Shown piece by piece: positions 1-10,850 of a DNA stretch of 64,000 bases. This DNA comes from Drosophila persimilis. Taxonomy: Eukaryota > Arthropoda > Insecta > Diptera > Drosophilidae. The DNA is taken from assembly GCF_003286085.1 (NCBI RefSeq), contig NW_020825350.1:1240001-1304000 (forward strand), in the 5' to 3' direction. The notes under the pieces are model-generated. The model was not told the DNA's origin, searched no databases, and saw only the letters and a list, made by a program, of their open reading frames with translations. The translations under genes were made by a program, and so were the position numbers. Numbering within the stretch: position 1 is the stretch's first letter; each line of letters starts with the position of its first letter.

Positions 1-30
1 GCACACTTTGACAGTTGCCGCTGTTAACTT

Positions 31-894
31 ATGTCATTTTTTTTCTTGCGCGTAACTGCCCAAAAGGTGCAAGGTGCACGTCTAAGGGAAGGGGAAACCG
101 TGGGACGGTTATCCGATATTTTTGGTTGGACAGTTAGGGGTATGGTAGGAAAGTACCAACCTCAGCGAAATGTAGATGCGCCAATAAAAACGAAAATTGT
201 ACTAGTGGATGAGATATCAGTTTTCCAGCATCCGAGACGATTACCGTTGTGTGAACAGGAAATCGTGGACAAGCAAGTGAAAGAGTGGCTGGCTCAGAAG
301 ATTATAAAGCCAAGTACATCGGAGTATGCATCACCAGTAGTGTTGGTATCCAAAAAGAACGGTAGCAAGAGACTATGCTGTGATTACCGAAAGCTGAATG
401 AGAAAATAGTTCGCGATAACTTTCCAATGTCACATATGGATACAGTGTTGGAGAAACTGCAGGGTGAAAAGTATTTCACCACGTTGAATTTAACGAATGG
501 TTTTTTCCATGTGCCTGCAGAAGTTGAGTCTCAAAAATATACGTCTTTTGTGACTCAGAATAGTCAGTTCGAATTTTTATATGTACCATTCGGAATTTCA
601 AATTCTCCAGCGGTGTTTACCAGATTTATAATGGCTGTGTTGAGAGATTTGGTAAAGAATAATGAAGCAGCAGTCTATATGGATGACGTTATTATTTGTA
701 GTCAAGATATAGAAGAGGGTTTGTTAAAGTTGAGAAAAGTACTGAAGATGGCGGAAATGAATGGGCTACGTATAAATTGGAGAAAGTGTCAGCTGTTACG
801 ACAAAAGGTTAATTTTCTGGGGTATATAATAGAAAAGAATACGATAAGACCAAGTGATGAGAAGTTGATAAAAAAGCAGTGCAGAGTTTCATAG
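31..894 (+). pseudogene. mdg3/micropia-like reverse transcriptase (broken)
   Basis: Reverse transcriptase domain of a Ty3/gypsy-type LTR retrotransposon, which would copy element RNA to DNA in cytoplasmic particles. Visible motifs are the fingers region SPVVLVSKKNG, the YVPFGISNSPAVF block and the YMDD active-site box at 676-687. The usual first catalytic aspartate (LDLxNGFFH) is asparagine here: LNLTNGFFH, codon 487-489, so the enzyme is predicted dead. The frame is lost in an A-run near 868-885 and continues as RNase H in another frame. The upstream part (gag, protease) is not in the window; the first about 45 residues do not look like pol. The nearest family is the mdg3/micropia/blastopia group, judged from motif style only. 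Confidence 0.85.
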
Positions 895-1340
895 GATTGA
901 CTTCTTATTTCCGAAAGTTTATTGAGGGTTATGCTGGTATTACAAAACCATTGACAGATCTGCTGCGGAAGGATGTTAAATTTGAATTTAAGGAGATACA
1001 TCAGGTTGCGTTTGAACAACTAAGGGTAGCATTGATTAGTAGACCTGTTTTAGAAATGTACAACCCGAAGTTGGAGACAGAAATCCATACTGATGCATCA
1101 AAATGGGGATATGGAGCCGTGTTACTGCAAAAGAGTTTGGAAGACAGCCAATTCCATCCAGTTCAATATATGAGCCGTAGGACTAAGCCATGTGAAGAGA
1201 AATATCCTGCTTATGACGTTGAGGTTCTGGCAATTATCGAAGCTTTAGCGAAATGGCGTGTATACGTTTTGGGAATAAAGTTCAAAATTGTCACAGATTG
1301 TAATGCATTTACACGATCAAAAAGAAAGACGTTCCTTTGA
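879..1340 (+). pseudogene. RNase H and connection region, mdg3/micropia-like pol
   Basis: Continues the reverse transcriptase in a shifted frame. It begins with the thumb/connection motif (FIGLTSYFRKFI) and includes an RNase H core with HTDASKWGYGAVL (first acidic residue), VEVLAIIEAL (glutamate) and KIVTDCNAF (last aspartate). RNase H removes the RNA strand during reverse transcription. A second frameshift near 1335 moves the reading frame into the next segment, so this is a fragment of one decayed pol gene and not a gene of its own. Confidence 0.82.
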
Positions 1341-2582
1341 GAGTAGCACGTTGGGCCATGTACCTACAAGATTTTAATTATGTTATAGAACATCGCTCAG
1401 GAACGAAGATGAGGCACGTTGACGTGTTGAGTCGTGTATCTTGTTTTATGGTGACCGAAAGTATAGCTCATCGTTTGAAAGAAGCTCAGCTAACCGACGA
1501 TTGGGTTAAGGCTGTTAAAAGTATTGTGGAGGAATATGAGGATTATTATATTCAGAATCGGATTTTGTTTAAGGATCCGGATAAGGAGCCTTTCGTAGTA
1601 CCAGCTCAGTTGGAAAATGAGATTATATCAATAGCACATAAGCAAGGACATTTTTCAGTTAAAAAGACACAAGATATCATTGAAAAGTCGTATTATATTC
1701 CGACAAGACAAAGTGTGGCACGTAATAAATAGTTGTGTCGAGTGTATCATTGTCAATGAAAAGACAGGAAAACGTGAGGGTTATTTGCAACCAATAGACA
1801 ATGGTGATAGGCCGCTACAAACGTATCACATTGATCACGTTGGACCAATGGAAATGACTAAAAAACAGTACAATTATATTCTGGTTGTCGTTGATGGATT
1901 TTCTAAGTTTGTTTGGTTATATTCTACTCGTAGTACAGGCGTTGAAGAGGTCGTTAAGTGTTTGGAAATTCAGGGGACTAGTTTTGGTAATCCGAACAGA
2001 ATAGTGACGGATAGAGGTGCAGCGTTTATGTCCAATTTGTTTCGTGAATATTGTGAGAGGCAGAAAATACAGCATTTAATAATTGCCACAGGCATTCCAC
2101 GTGGGAATGGTCAAGTCGAAAGGATGCACAAGATAGTGGTGCCTATGTTGTCGAAATTGTGTCAGGGTAATTCCGGTAGTTGGTATAAGCATCTAGGAAA
2201 AGTACAGCAAATGATCAACAGTGTTGAGCCGCGAAGTACCAAGGTAACACCTTTCAAGATATTGACTGGGCTAGACATGCGTATAGGAATGGATCCAAAA
2301 ATAAAAGAAATATTGGAAGAATCACTTATCGAAGAGTTGAACAAGGACCGCGAAAAAATTAGAAAGGAAGTAGTTGAAAACATCGCACAGTTACAGCAGG
2401 AAAACAAGAAGAGTTTTGACTTAAAAAGGAAAGTAGGTCCCTATAAGACCTCTACAGTTTCAGAATATATGAAACCTTGGCTAGACCCATCCGAGGCGAA
2501 TGGTCCGTCAGGACAGCCGAATGTAGGAAACAAAGGAAAGAGTGAGACACGAAGCGGTTGTGTCGTCGGGATAGAGCAGTAA
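1337..2582 (+). pseudogene. Integrase, mdg3/micropia-like pol (two frames)
   Basis: Starts with the end of RNase H (RVARWAMYLQDF, HVDVLSRV) and then an integrase. The HHCC zinc module is split: HKQGHF lies in the 1337-1732 frame and the CVEC pair in the 1680-2582 frame, so there is a frameshift near 1715. The catalytic core shows all three acidic positions: HIDHVGP, IVTDRGAAF and GNGQVERMHK. The C-terminal tail (2300-2582) is charged and has no recognised chromodomain. Integrase inserts the DNA copy into chromosomes. It ends at a TAA just before a hairpin. Nonfunctional as it stands. Confidence 0.85.
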
Positions 2583-2601
2583 TCGGCTCTGAGAGAGCCG
2601 A
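2583..2601. other. Perfect hairpin after pol
   Basis: An 8-bp perfect stem (TCGGCTCT / AGAGCCGA) with a 3-nt loop immediately follows the integrase stop. Its right arm is purine-rich, so it could include the polypurine tract before a 3' LTR starting TG at 2603 or later, but no second LTR is available to confirm that. Function unknown. Confidence 0.5.
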
Positions 2602-2603
2602 TA

Positions 2604-3280
2604 TGTAAAACTTGGAGCTGTTATAATTTTAAGTCCAACATACTTATCAAATAAATGTTACTCGTTGCCATCAAGCAACTTAAACTACTACATAGATATA
2701 TATATGTATATGCTATAAGTAGATCAGAAGAATCCATAGCTCTATAAAAAACATCAGCCACATTGTTTAAACGGCTATTTTTTCGGGCGTGTGATTTCCT
2801 ATCGTTTTTATAGGAAGTCTCGACCATGCTCTCGTTGAATACGGACGCGTCCCAACATCGCTGTGCAAGACTGTGCAAAAACAATAAAAACGGACAAGCC
2901 CACTACAGTGGCAAAAAACAACAACTCTATCGTCTTACTTGTGCGAAAACTTTTAAGCGCGCGGTACTAGTGAAACTAAGCGCCGCTCCCGACTCTAAGC
3001 GCGCGGTACCCGTGAGACTAAGCGTCGCTCGGGTTCCTAAGCGCGCGGTACTCGTGTGGCTACTGCCGCTCGCGTCACCAAAGCCAGCGCAACCTACAGT
3101 CAGTGCACGCACTTTCTGATCAGATCATAAAATCGTCTGGGCTAAACGTCCAAATCTACCTGTCACTAAAATGGAATTACGTTCATCAAAGTCCCTTGTT
3201 AAAGATTCTTGTAGCGTAAACGAAAAAAAACGAAAACACGACCGATTCGTGTCTCTCTCTTTCCTTTGTTTCCTACATAA
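2604..3280 (+). other. Junction region: possible LTR remnant and LINE 5' leader
   Basis: No confident gene. It should contain the 3' end of the mdg3-like element and the 5' leader of the downstream jockey-clade LINE, but I cannot place the border. A frame open from 2826 to 3119 reads through the 42-bp tandem repeat below; it has no recognised domain. AATAAA-like strings occur at 2884 and 3279. Confidence 0.35.
2954..3079 (+). repeat. Three copies of a 42-bp tandem repeat
   Basis: Repeat starts at 2954, 2996 and 3038, each with TAAGCGCGCGGTAC, so the period is exactly 42 bp. The period is a multiple of 3, so the open frame across it (2826-3119) has a 14-residue repeat beginning KRAV. Copies differ by several substitutions. 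The position before a LINE ORF1 is typical of 5' promoter repeats in some non-LTR elements, but that is inference. Confidence 0.85.
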
Positions 3281-4656
3281 ATAAAACCGCAACTGCTGAT
3301 CTAACGAGTTCTGATACTGCCTCAGCACTTAAAGCCCAGCTCACTTCAGAACTGACTATAATAAACTCAACGCGAAAGCAAATCAACGACCAACGTGCTA
3401 CGGAAGGTCCACAAAACAATGTCCCAAGCCGTGCCCCACCGCCAACTGCTGACTCTCATGTTCCCTGGCAGGACAGAGGAGCTCCTGTAGCTGGAAGTAT
3501 CCCAAAAAGAAAACCCCACTCAACTGAATGCAGTCCCCCAAGTGGTCAAAACCCTACTTCCTCAAACTACTATGCGCCACGTGCGGACCTCAGCACTCAT
3601 AACGCAATCCTCTGCCTCCTCCAATCATCATATCCCGTGTTAACGATATCACAATGTTCTGGTTAATGTTGGATACCTTGGCAAGCCCCGATAATTATCG
3701 AATAAAAACAAGTACTGGAGGACAAATTAGAATCCTATGCAAAGACTCAAACACTTACCGCAAAATTGCGTCCGCACTGATGGCTAAAGGCGTTCTCTGC
3801 CACACAGCTACCAGTTGAAAGAAGAACGGTTATATAAAGTAGTAATCAAAAATCATCACCACTCCACTCCAATTGATTTTATTGAGCAAGATCTCATGGC
3901 CAAGGAGCTATCGCCCGATTCATCCACAATCCACTTAACAGGGCGACAAAGAAACAGCTTAGCATATTTTTCGTGGACTTAGAGCCAAATGAAAATAACA
4001 AAAAGATATTCAAATTATCAGACCTCTGCAGACAAAAGGTATTTGTTGAGCAGCCACAACGTCATCAAGAGATATCACAGTGTCGCCGCTGTCAATTGGA
4101 ACACACTAAAAGATATTGCAACAAAAAATTTGTTTTTGTTAAATGTGGACTCCGCATGCCACCAAAGAATGCTCAAAGCCAAAAGACGTCAAGCCTAAGT
4201 TTGCCAACTGTCTTGGCGCCCATACTGCCAATTATACAGGCTGTAGGGTCTACCAACAGCTCTTATTGAAATTGTACCCACAAACACCACAGTCAAAACT
4301 GGGAAACACTCATCAGGCGCAACCTAGGGGAAAGAATACGTCCGGGCGCACCCAGACAAACTCTCGCTCGCTCTCTACATGCAGCACACAGAGGGATATG
4401 CCACGCAACGATATGCTGATTTCCCAGCCAAAAAATAAAGGAAAAAATATATCTTATGCTGAAGTCGCTGGAGGAGCCCAGCACCGATCAAGGAGTATAG
4501 CAAGATAACCAGAAAACCAGAGCCACCCCACAACACGCCTCTCGAGAACAAGCTAATGAATCTTGCAGATATGCTAGACCAATTCATATTAATGCAAAAC
4601 AGGCTCATGAAAATGCAAGTTCAGATCCTCAACATTCTCTCAGCCAATAGCCTCTC
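3281..4656 (+). pseudogene. Jockey-clade LINE ORF1 (Gag-like, frameshifted)
   Basis: Nucleic-acid-binding ORF1 protein of a jockey-clade non-LTR retrotransposon; it packages element RNA. Reading forward with several frame changes: a Pro/Ser-rich N-terminus (3281-3650), an RNA-binding-like segment (SPDNYRIKTSTGGQI region, about 3680-3830), FFVDLEPNENNKKIF (3967-4010), and CCHC knuckles starting CRRCQLEHTKRYC (4081 on). A frameshift near 4150 moves the second and third knuckles (CANCLGAHTANY-like) to the frame 4143-4508. There is a conventional C-terminal coil just before ORF2. No start codon is visible at the N-terminus. Multiple frame breaks make this a fossil. Confidence 0.75.
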
Positions 4657-4659
4657 AAA

Positions 4660-5367
4660 ATGCCTTACCGTGCAGGTCTTTGGAATGCGTCGGGCATAGC
4701 CAACAAAAGCCTAGAACTCAAAAACTTCATTAAAACGGGTCAAATCGACATAATGCTTTTCGCGGAAACGCACTTCTGCAGCAGAACAACATTCAAACTA
4801 ATAGGATATGAACTCTACACTGCAAATCATCCCTCCGATAGTTACAGAGGAGGATCTGCTATTCGCATCCGCAGCAGCCTCAAGCACTTCCCAATCAACC
4901 CCATTAAAGATGGCCAAATTCAAGCCGCCTACATGGTGCTAAGCACCTCTCTAGGAGAAATACCTTTCTCTGCTATCTGCTGTCCTCCTGCTTCCTTATG
5001 GAAAAGTTCTCAGTTCCGCTCTTTATTATCTAGTTTTGGGCCAAAATACATTGCAGCTGTGGACTGGAATGCGAAGCACCGATGGTGGGGAAACACTCGC
5101 TCCTGCCCTAGAGGTCGCGAAATCCACGACTATGTAGTCTCAAGTGGAGCCGACATACGACTTCAACAGATCGCCCTGGATTTCGCTATCTACAAAGGCG
5201 ATCCCTGCACATACAAGCGAACATACAAGCTTCCTTTTGATCACTTACCGCTTCTCATTGAAATGCACTCATCCGCTGTCGACTACCCTACTAAACAAAA
5301 GCTCCTGCACAGTCGAGCAAACATTAAGATCTTGAAATTTTCACTTAATTTGAATCTTAAATTTTAA
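4660..5367 (+). pseudogene. Jockey-clade LINE ORF2, endonuclease domain only
   Basis: First third of the LINE ORF2: an APE-type endonuclease that nicks target DNA. The start MPYRAGLWNASGIANK is the normal ORF2 start. Motifs seen are MLFAETHF (catalytic Glu), AAVDWNAKHRWWG (Asp/Asn pair) and FDHLPLLI in place of the usual SDHLP. It ends at a chance stop in AT-rich sequence where a DINE-1 was inserted; the reverse transcriptase is absent. Frame is open over 235 codons, so it is younger or better kept than its ORF1. Confidence 0.8.
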
Positions 5368-5390
5368 GATTTTAAGATAATTATACCCGA

Positions 5391-6478
5391 TACTCAAAAC
5401 GAGTATTGGGGTATATTAGATTTGTGGTAAAAGTGGATGTGTGTAACGTCCAGAAGGAATCGTTTCCGACCCCATAAAGTATATATATTCTTGATCAGCA
5501 TCAATAGCCGAGTCGATTGAGCCCTGTCTGTCTGTCCGTCTGTCCGTCCGTCCGTGTGTCCATCTGTCCGTCCCCTTCAGCGCCTAGTGCTCAAAGACTA
5601 TAAGAGCTAGAGAAACGATGTTTTGGATCCAGACTTCTGTGATATGTCACTGCTACAAAAATATTTCAAAACTTTGCCCCGCCCACTTCCGCCCCCACAA
5701 AGGGCGAAAATCTGTGGCATCCACAATTTCGACGATACGAGAAAACTAAAAACGCAGAATCGTAGAAGATGACTATATCTTCTAGAGTGCAAAATCTGAA
5801 CCAGATCGTATAATTATTATAGCCAGAATCACGCAAACAATTTCACTCTTTCTCGCTCTGTCTCACTCTAACACACAGGTTTCATGGTCGGTTTTGCCAA
5901 TTGCAAAATATGAGTTCAAGGATCTCAGAACCCATAAGAGCTAGAGCAACCAAATTTGGTATCCACACTCCTGTGATATCGGACCTTGACCGTTTTGTGT
6001 CAAAATTTCGCCGCACCCCCTTCCGCTGGGGGCAACCACAAATCTCAGAGACTATTAAGGCTAGAGTAACCAAATTTGGTATCCGCACTTCTGTAAGATC
6101 TCACTATAAAACGTATATCTCAGAATTTTGCCCCACCCCCTTCCGCCCCCACAAAGGACGAGAATCTGTTGCATTCACAATATTGCAGATTGGAGAAAAC
6201 TAAACGCAGAATCATAGAGAATGACCATATCTATCCGGTTGCTGAATTTGGATCAGATCAGATAATTTTTGTAGCCAAAAAGAACAAATCAATTTGCACT
6301 GGCTACGCAGCGCCCGACGTCACGCTCAGACTGATTTTCTGTCTCTCTTACACGCACTCTTTGTCGTTTCGTTTAATATTAGCGCCGTCTGCCGGAGGAG
6401 AGCCATACTGACTTAGTATCGGGTATAACTGTAGAGTTGCGGTGAATGCAGCAACTCACAACGTTCCCCCTCGTTTTA
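5391..6478 (+). mobile_element. DINE-1/INE-1 (Helitron-related), near full length
   Basis: Begins TTATACCCGATACTC, has the subterminal inverted motif again near its end (AGTATCGGGTATA, 6413-6426), a (GTCY)n microsatellite at about 5525-5575, and a 3' stem-loop GAGTTGC/GCAACTC (6434-6440 with 6451-6457) followed by CGTTCCCCCTCGTTTT. That order is diagnostic of DINE-1 (DNAREP1), a nonautonomous Helitron-like element. It carries no gene. It truncates the LINE ORF2 on its left. Internal blocks with AAATTTGGTATCC recur, as in other copies. Confidence 0.85.
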
Positions 6479-8757
6479 ACTTATACTTTTTCAAAAAGCG
6501 TCTAACCAATAGAAAATCTTCTGAAATATATACATCTGGCATGATGTAAAATAAAATCATAATTTCAATGTCATGATAGGTTATGTGTAAGTAAATTTTT
6601 TTTCCGTCTTCCAGAAAGCCGACCAGGTTGGCAATCTCCTCGCCAAGCTCTCTGAACGCTTGACGGGATCCGCGTTAGACAGGAAAAAAAGAAATCTGTG
6701 CCTGCACACCCAACTGAATGGAGACGCGCCATTGAGCGCTCTTGGAGACCTGCCAGGTTTTAGTGGGACGGAGGAAGCCGGAGCATTAGCCTACCAGCCG
6801 ATTCATCAAGATTTCATTCTTACTAAAGTGGTTGAATACTGCGCCCGTCAGCCCGTGTCAACATTTCCATTCGTTGTTTCAGTATTCTGATCAAGGCTAT
6901 GCTGGTCTCGGCCTTGATGCCGTTTTTGTCGCTTCCTGCGACAGGCAGCAGCTCGCCGTTGTGGTTGCTGATGGTAGGCTCCACTATCTTAAGCACCCTT
7001 CACTCTTTGTGTGCTCCGTCTCTGCAATAGTAACGGGTCCAAAAACTTTACTTTGCCTCTGTAGCATGGTGGCGCCCTCTGTCGGGACACCTAACCTTTG
7101 TTACACGTAGATGTACATAGATCGTGGTTCGTTCTGATCTAGCTGTACATGTAAGTCGCGTAGATCGCCCTCTGCCGGTGGCTCAATTGTTCCGCAGCAG
7201 TGTTGCCATTTTAGCCTATTTAAGGCTAGATCTGCCTTATTTGAAAACGGAAATGCTTGAAAATTATGAAAAAGTTTATAGCCTTAAATCTAGCCTTTTT
7301 TAATTTCACTTAAAAATTCACTTAGTCTCTCGGCAAAGTACAGATGAAACTTTAAAGCTGTAGTGCTCATGGATTCGCGAGTTGTGCAGCACAATCAGCT
7401 GTTGCGAAAGAAGATTGACTCGATCGTTCTAAATGGAGCGAGAAGGGGTTCTTGAAGGGCTCAGCGATTTGTCTCTTCCTTTTGGATTTTACAAGCGCAC
7501 CTGAACAGACCTTTTTTTCTTAAAACAAAGAACTCACGCGAATAAAACCAAAAAATATATGTAAAGCAAAAGACCCGACCATTAATTTGAATCGCAAAGT
7601 ATGGAAGGCATGCGTGGACAGTTTTAAATAATTCCCGGTATTAATCCATCTATCTATCTATCTATGATCCATCCGCCATCTATTGGGTGCGCTTCGTCAC
7701 CGTGGGCTGCCCATATTATTTCTTTTGGCTGACGTTTTAATCGGCCTTTTCCTACCACTGTCATTTTTACAAATCCAAAAGAAAAAGGGAAGAAAGATGG
7801 GATGAGGCCTTGATTTCCGGGGGAAATCTCTCTCTCCTCGTGGTATCTGAACAGTACGGACGTACTTATCCAGCTCTAAGAAAAAGAAGTTAAAATCAAA
7901 TAAAAGTTCTCGGGAGATCAGCACGATCCGCCGGCCTTTCGAAGGCAAGACCCCATCCACGCAGAAGAGAAACCAATCCCCGATCCACTGTGCAGAGGAT
8001 GGTGCGAATTTTCCGACGATCGCCCCAAAGCGGGCCACCGTAGAGTTGGGAAGCTCCACCTAAAGCCCCAACGCCATCCACCACAGCGAGCCCTTCAGCA
8101 GTTCCCGAGCTTCAGCGCCGACAGAGAGCGGTCCCTCAGCCATTTCCGAGCTTTAGCGCCTGCAGCAAGCGAGCTCTTCGCCGCCCCAACGCGAGCCGTC
8201 GCGACCGAGAGTGGGCCATCCAGCCACCGGGCCAAGAGCCCTAAATAAAAAGTGACAAGTGATCTTCCCTGCTAATGACAAGGAAAAACCAGACTCGTCA
8301 AAAGAAAAAGAGACGCTGTCCCGAATTTTTTGTTGTCACCGTGCTTCGCCCTAACCTAAAAGTCAGATCATGGCATGGGCAGGTTAAGTGAATTAAACAA
8401 ACCCCAACGGAACGGGTAGAACTCGTATGAACCTCTTTGTGGCCCATTGTGCACTTACTCCCAAAGAACATATGTGCGCTTGTTAGGCCATTGACCCCTT
8501 TGTGCCCGTGAAACGAAACCAGCTGGTTGGAGCTCTTTCCGTGCCCACAACTTGATCTATGTATCAAGACCTACCCCAACGAACATGAATAAACGAATAA
8601 ATAATATAAATAGAAATTAAATATGGAATAATTTGATTTATGCACTATATATGCCCAAAAAAGTCCCTAAACAAAAAGAAAAGAAGATCAAAATAATCCG
8701 GTGTTAGCTGTGGTCATGCGTGTCAATGTGTGTGTGCTCTCTCTCTAAAGCTTACAG
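6479..8757. other. Unassigned low-copy DNA
   Basis: No convincing gene. A pyrimidine tract with AG at 6614 precedes an open stretch to 6890, but it has no recognisable motif. 6900-7250 and 7690-8250 are GC-richer and could be host regulatory or exon DNA. An (ATCT)4 run lies at 7648-7665. No terminal repeats were found. Confidence 0.4.
7648..7665. repeat. (ATCT)n microsatellite
   Basis: Four to five uninterrupted ATCT units in otherwise unassigned DNA. Confidence 0.9.
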
Positions 8758-8808
8758 GTATTCCCCTCGCCGAAAGATCTTTTGGACGTGGCCGGAACAT
8801 GAAAGTAC
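8758..8808 (+). other. Candidate 51-nt internal exon
   Basis: A pyrimidine-rich tract ending TTACAG precedes it and GTAAGTG, a near-perfect donor, follows it. Length is 17 codons exactly, and two of three frames are open. One frame reads IPLAERSFGRGRNMKV. No partner exon can be joined with confidence and no protein family is recognised, so this could be a host micro-exon or chance. Confidence 0.3.
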
Positions 8809-10257
8809 GTAAGTGAACACACTCCCAGTTATCCTTTATAAACTTTTAACATAAAGAGACAAAAAATACATGCCCGGTCGCCCGTGTTCTTTGATTTTCC
8901 CTTAATTATGTTGGGGCTTTATTGTTGTAAAGAGGCCTTAAGCCCACGAAAGGCTCAAGAGCTTTTAAAGCTTTAAGCTTTAGCGCAGATCAGCGGCAGA
9001 AGGTGCTTCACACCTATGCGACTGTGATTAGTTACCTTTACTTTTTGCATTAATACGAAAATAACGAAAATGAAGAAATCTTAAATTACTAAAGTTCCTA
9101 GTTAAATATTCATGAAATTATTCCCAGTACTCCACTATGTATTTTTGAGATCATACATATTATTCATATTATCTAAAATTATTATTCTTATATTTTTAAT
9201 TCTCTTATTGCCCTAGCTTATACTCATCCCTTAATTATATATAATTTTCTTTCTACCCATGTACTTAGCTTTAGGCCCTATCGTTAAAAAGAAATATTGT
9301 CAATGATTTGGAAATGATTTGTTAGAAGATTTTTGTTTAGGAGCCATGCAGGGATCGATGAGGGAGAGTGGGGTATGACCCCAGGCGAGAAAAGGGATCA
9401 TCCACAAGCCATATTTTCTCCGGAATTAGGATGATCAAGGTTGGGAGGGCCATGGCTGTTGCATCCAACACCAGCACAGATACCCGTCGGTTCGGATATG
9501 CATGGCGGAAGCCAACTTCCCTTTCCCTTTAACTCCTGTGTCCATCTAATTCCCCAGCCCCCTCATCCTCCTTCCCCAACCCCCTGACACTAGTCTTACG
9601 GTCATATGCAGGGTATTGCACGCGAACAAAAATAGTAAGATAAGGCATCGACGCGAGCACGTAAAGGAAAGGACCAGTATAGGGACCCCCCCCATACTAC
9701 TGACCATACAGCCGGAGCCAGCGCGTGCACCAGTCCTGCCCGATACACCCCCGACCAGCTCGAGTGGCACCGCCACACACAACAATCGTTGTAGGTGATA
9801 TGCTACAGAATTTAAAAGAAAACACATGGACTTTCAAAAAAATATTCTTCAATAGTTTCGGATGGCCAGGGCGTTTCCAACCAGTGTTTTTGTTCACAAC
9901 GAGCAATACAAGGAGACGGAAAAATTACGGTTCTATAGAAAATGTGAGAAACAAGGAATATCTCTCTCTGCAAGGAAAAAAACAAATTCTGACATAACCT
10001 TTCCTTAAAAATCAGATCCGTTTTCTTCAATGGCAGGAAAACCCTGGAAAAGTGGCTAGGCTTCCCGACGCAACATTCTTTGGCAGACCAGCAGCCGCAG
10101 CAACGCGAATTTTGCGCAGTCTGGGTCTGTTCGATTGTCAGGAGCGGGTGAGCGGGGTCAACGACCGGAGCAGAACGTCGGGAGAAAGAAAGGCTGGAGA
10201 CAAAAAGAAAGAAAGCAGAGCGCAGGCGAGGGCATGCCGGCAGAATTTTGCTACTTC
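8809..10257. other. Unassigned DNA, AT-rich then GC-rich
   Basis: 8850-9340 is AT-rich with no open frame. 9340-9830 is C/G-rich with short overlapping frames on both strands that look like chance. 10050-10250 contains purine-rich leader-like sequence. No transposon ends or RNA genes seen. Confidence 0.4.
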
Positions 10258-10545
10258 AGTTCGATTTCGGGAATGTAGTTTGGGTTTAACTAAACGTTAA
10301 AATCAGTTAAAGTTAAAATATCGAAAATCAAAAACAAATTCAAGATCACAAACACATTCACAACCGGACAAAAAAAAGAACAAGTGAAAATTAACTGTAA
10401 CATGCAAACTGTGTGCAAGAAGATCTTAAATGATTTGTGAAACAACCAGAACAACAATGTAACACGACACAAATACTCTATCAGGCAAAACACAAAAACA
10501 TCTAACTACCACCGATCTTCGAGAAGGCCTTCGTCGAGTGCTTGG
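10258..10545 (+). promoter_or_regulatory. Candidate host promoter and noncoding first exon
   Basis: An initiator-like TTCAGTT (A at 10258) is followed by an A-rich leader typical of Drosophila 5' UTRs and by a splice donor at 10545/10546 (CTTGG/GTGAGT). No ATG starts a long frame. If real, the rest of the gene is beyond the transposon cluster or outside the window. Inference from signals only. Confidence 0.3.
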
Positions 10546-10850
10546 GTGAGTCTCAACAAAGAAAATCAAGAAAGAGAAACAAAAAAATAAAATAACTATG
10601 TAAAATCAATTGAAACACAGCACGAGCGTCGAAGAGACATACCCTTCTTTGCAAGAAAGAGTATGCGTTTGAGCGACGTGTAGAAGAAAAAGAGTGTAGA
10701 GAGAGAGAACGATGCAAGCAGAGAAGCCCTTAGTCCGATTCTTACGGTGTTTGTTTTGATTATTGCGTTTGCTGACTTCTTCGTCTCGTTGGTGGTTGAA
10801 TAAGGAAACATTTGCATTTCATCTTTATACGTACATGTATATGTACATAC
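10546..10850. other. Unassigned DNA up to the solo LTR
   Basis: About 300 bp without a gene. It would be the start of an intron if the candidate first exon is real. It ends in an ATAC target duplication (10847-10850) with tandem TACATATG-type sequence, shared with the other side of the LTR. Confidence 0.4.

Noticed and set aside
7066..7085. CTCF-like GGCGCCCTCTGTCGG motif (also AGAGGGCGCC near the 3' end of A and B)
   Set aside because: Matches only the core of the insulator consensus; too weak to annotate.
6660..7110. Two short plus-strand frames in unassigned DNA
   Set aside because: No recognisable motif, ordinary length for chance, and no second copy to compare.
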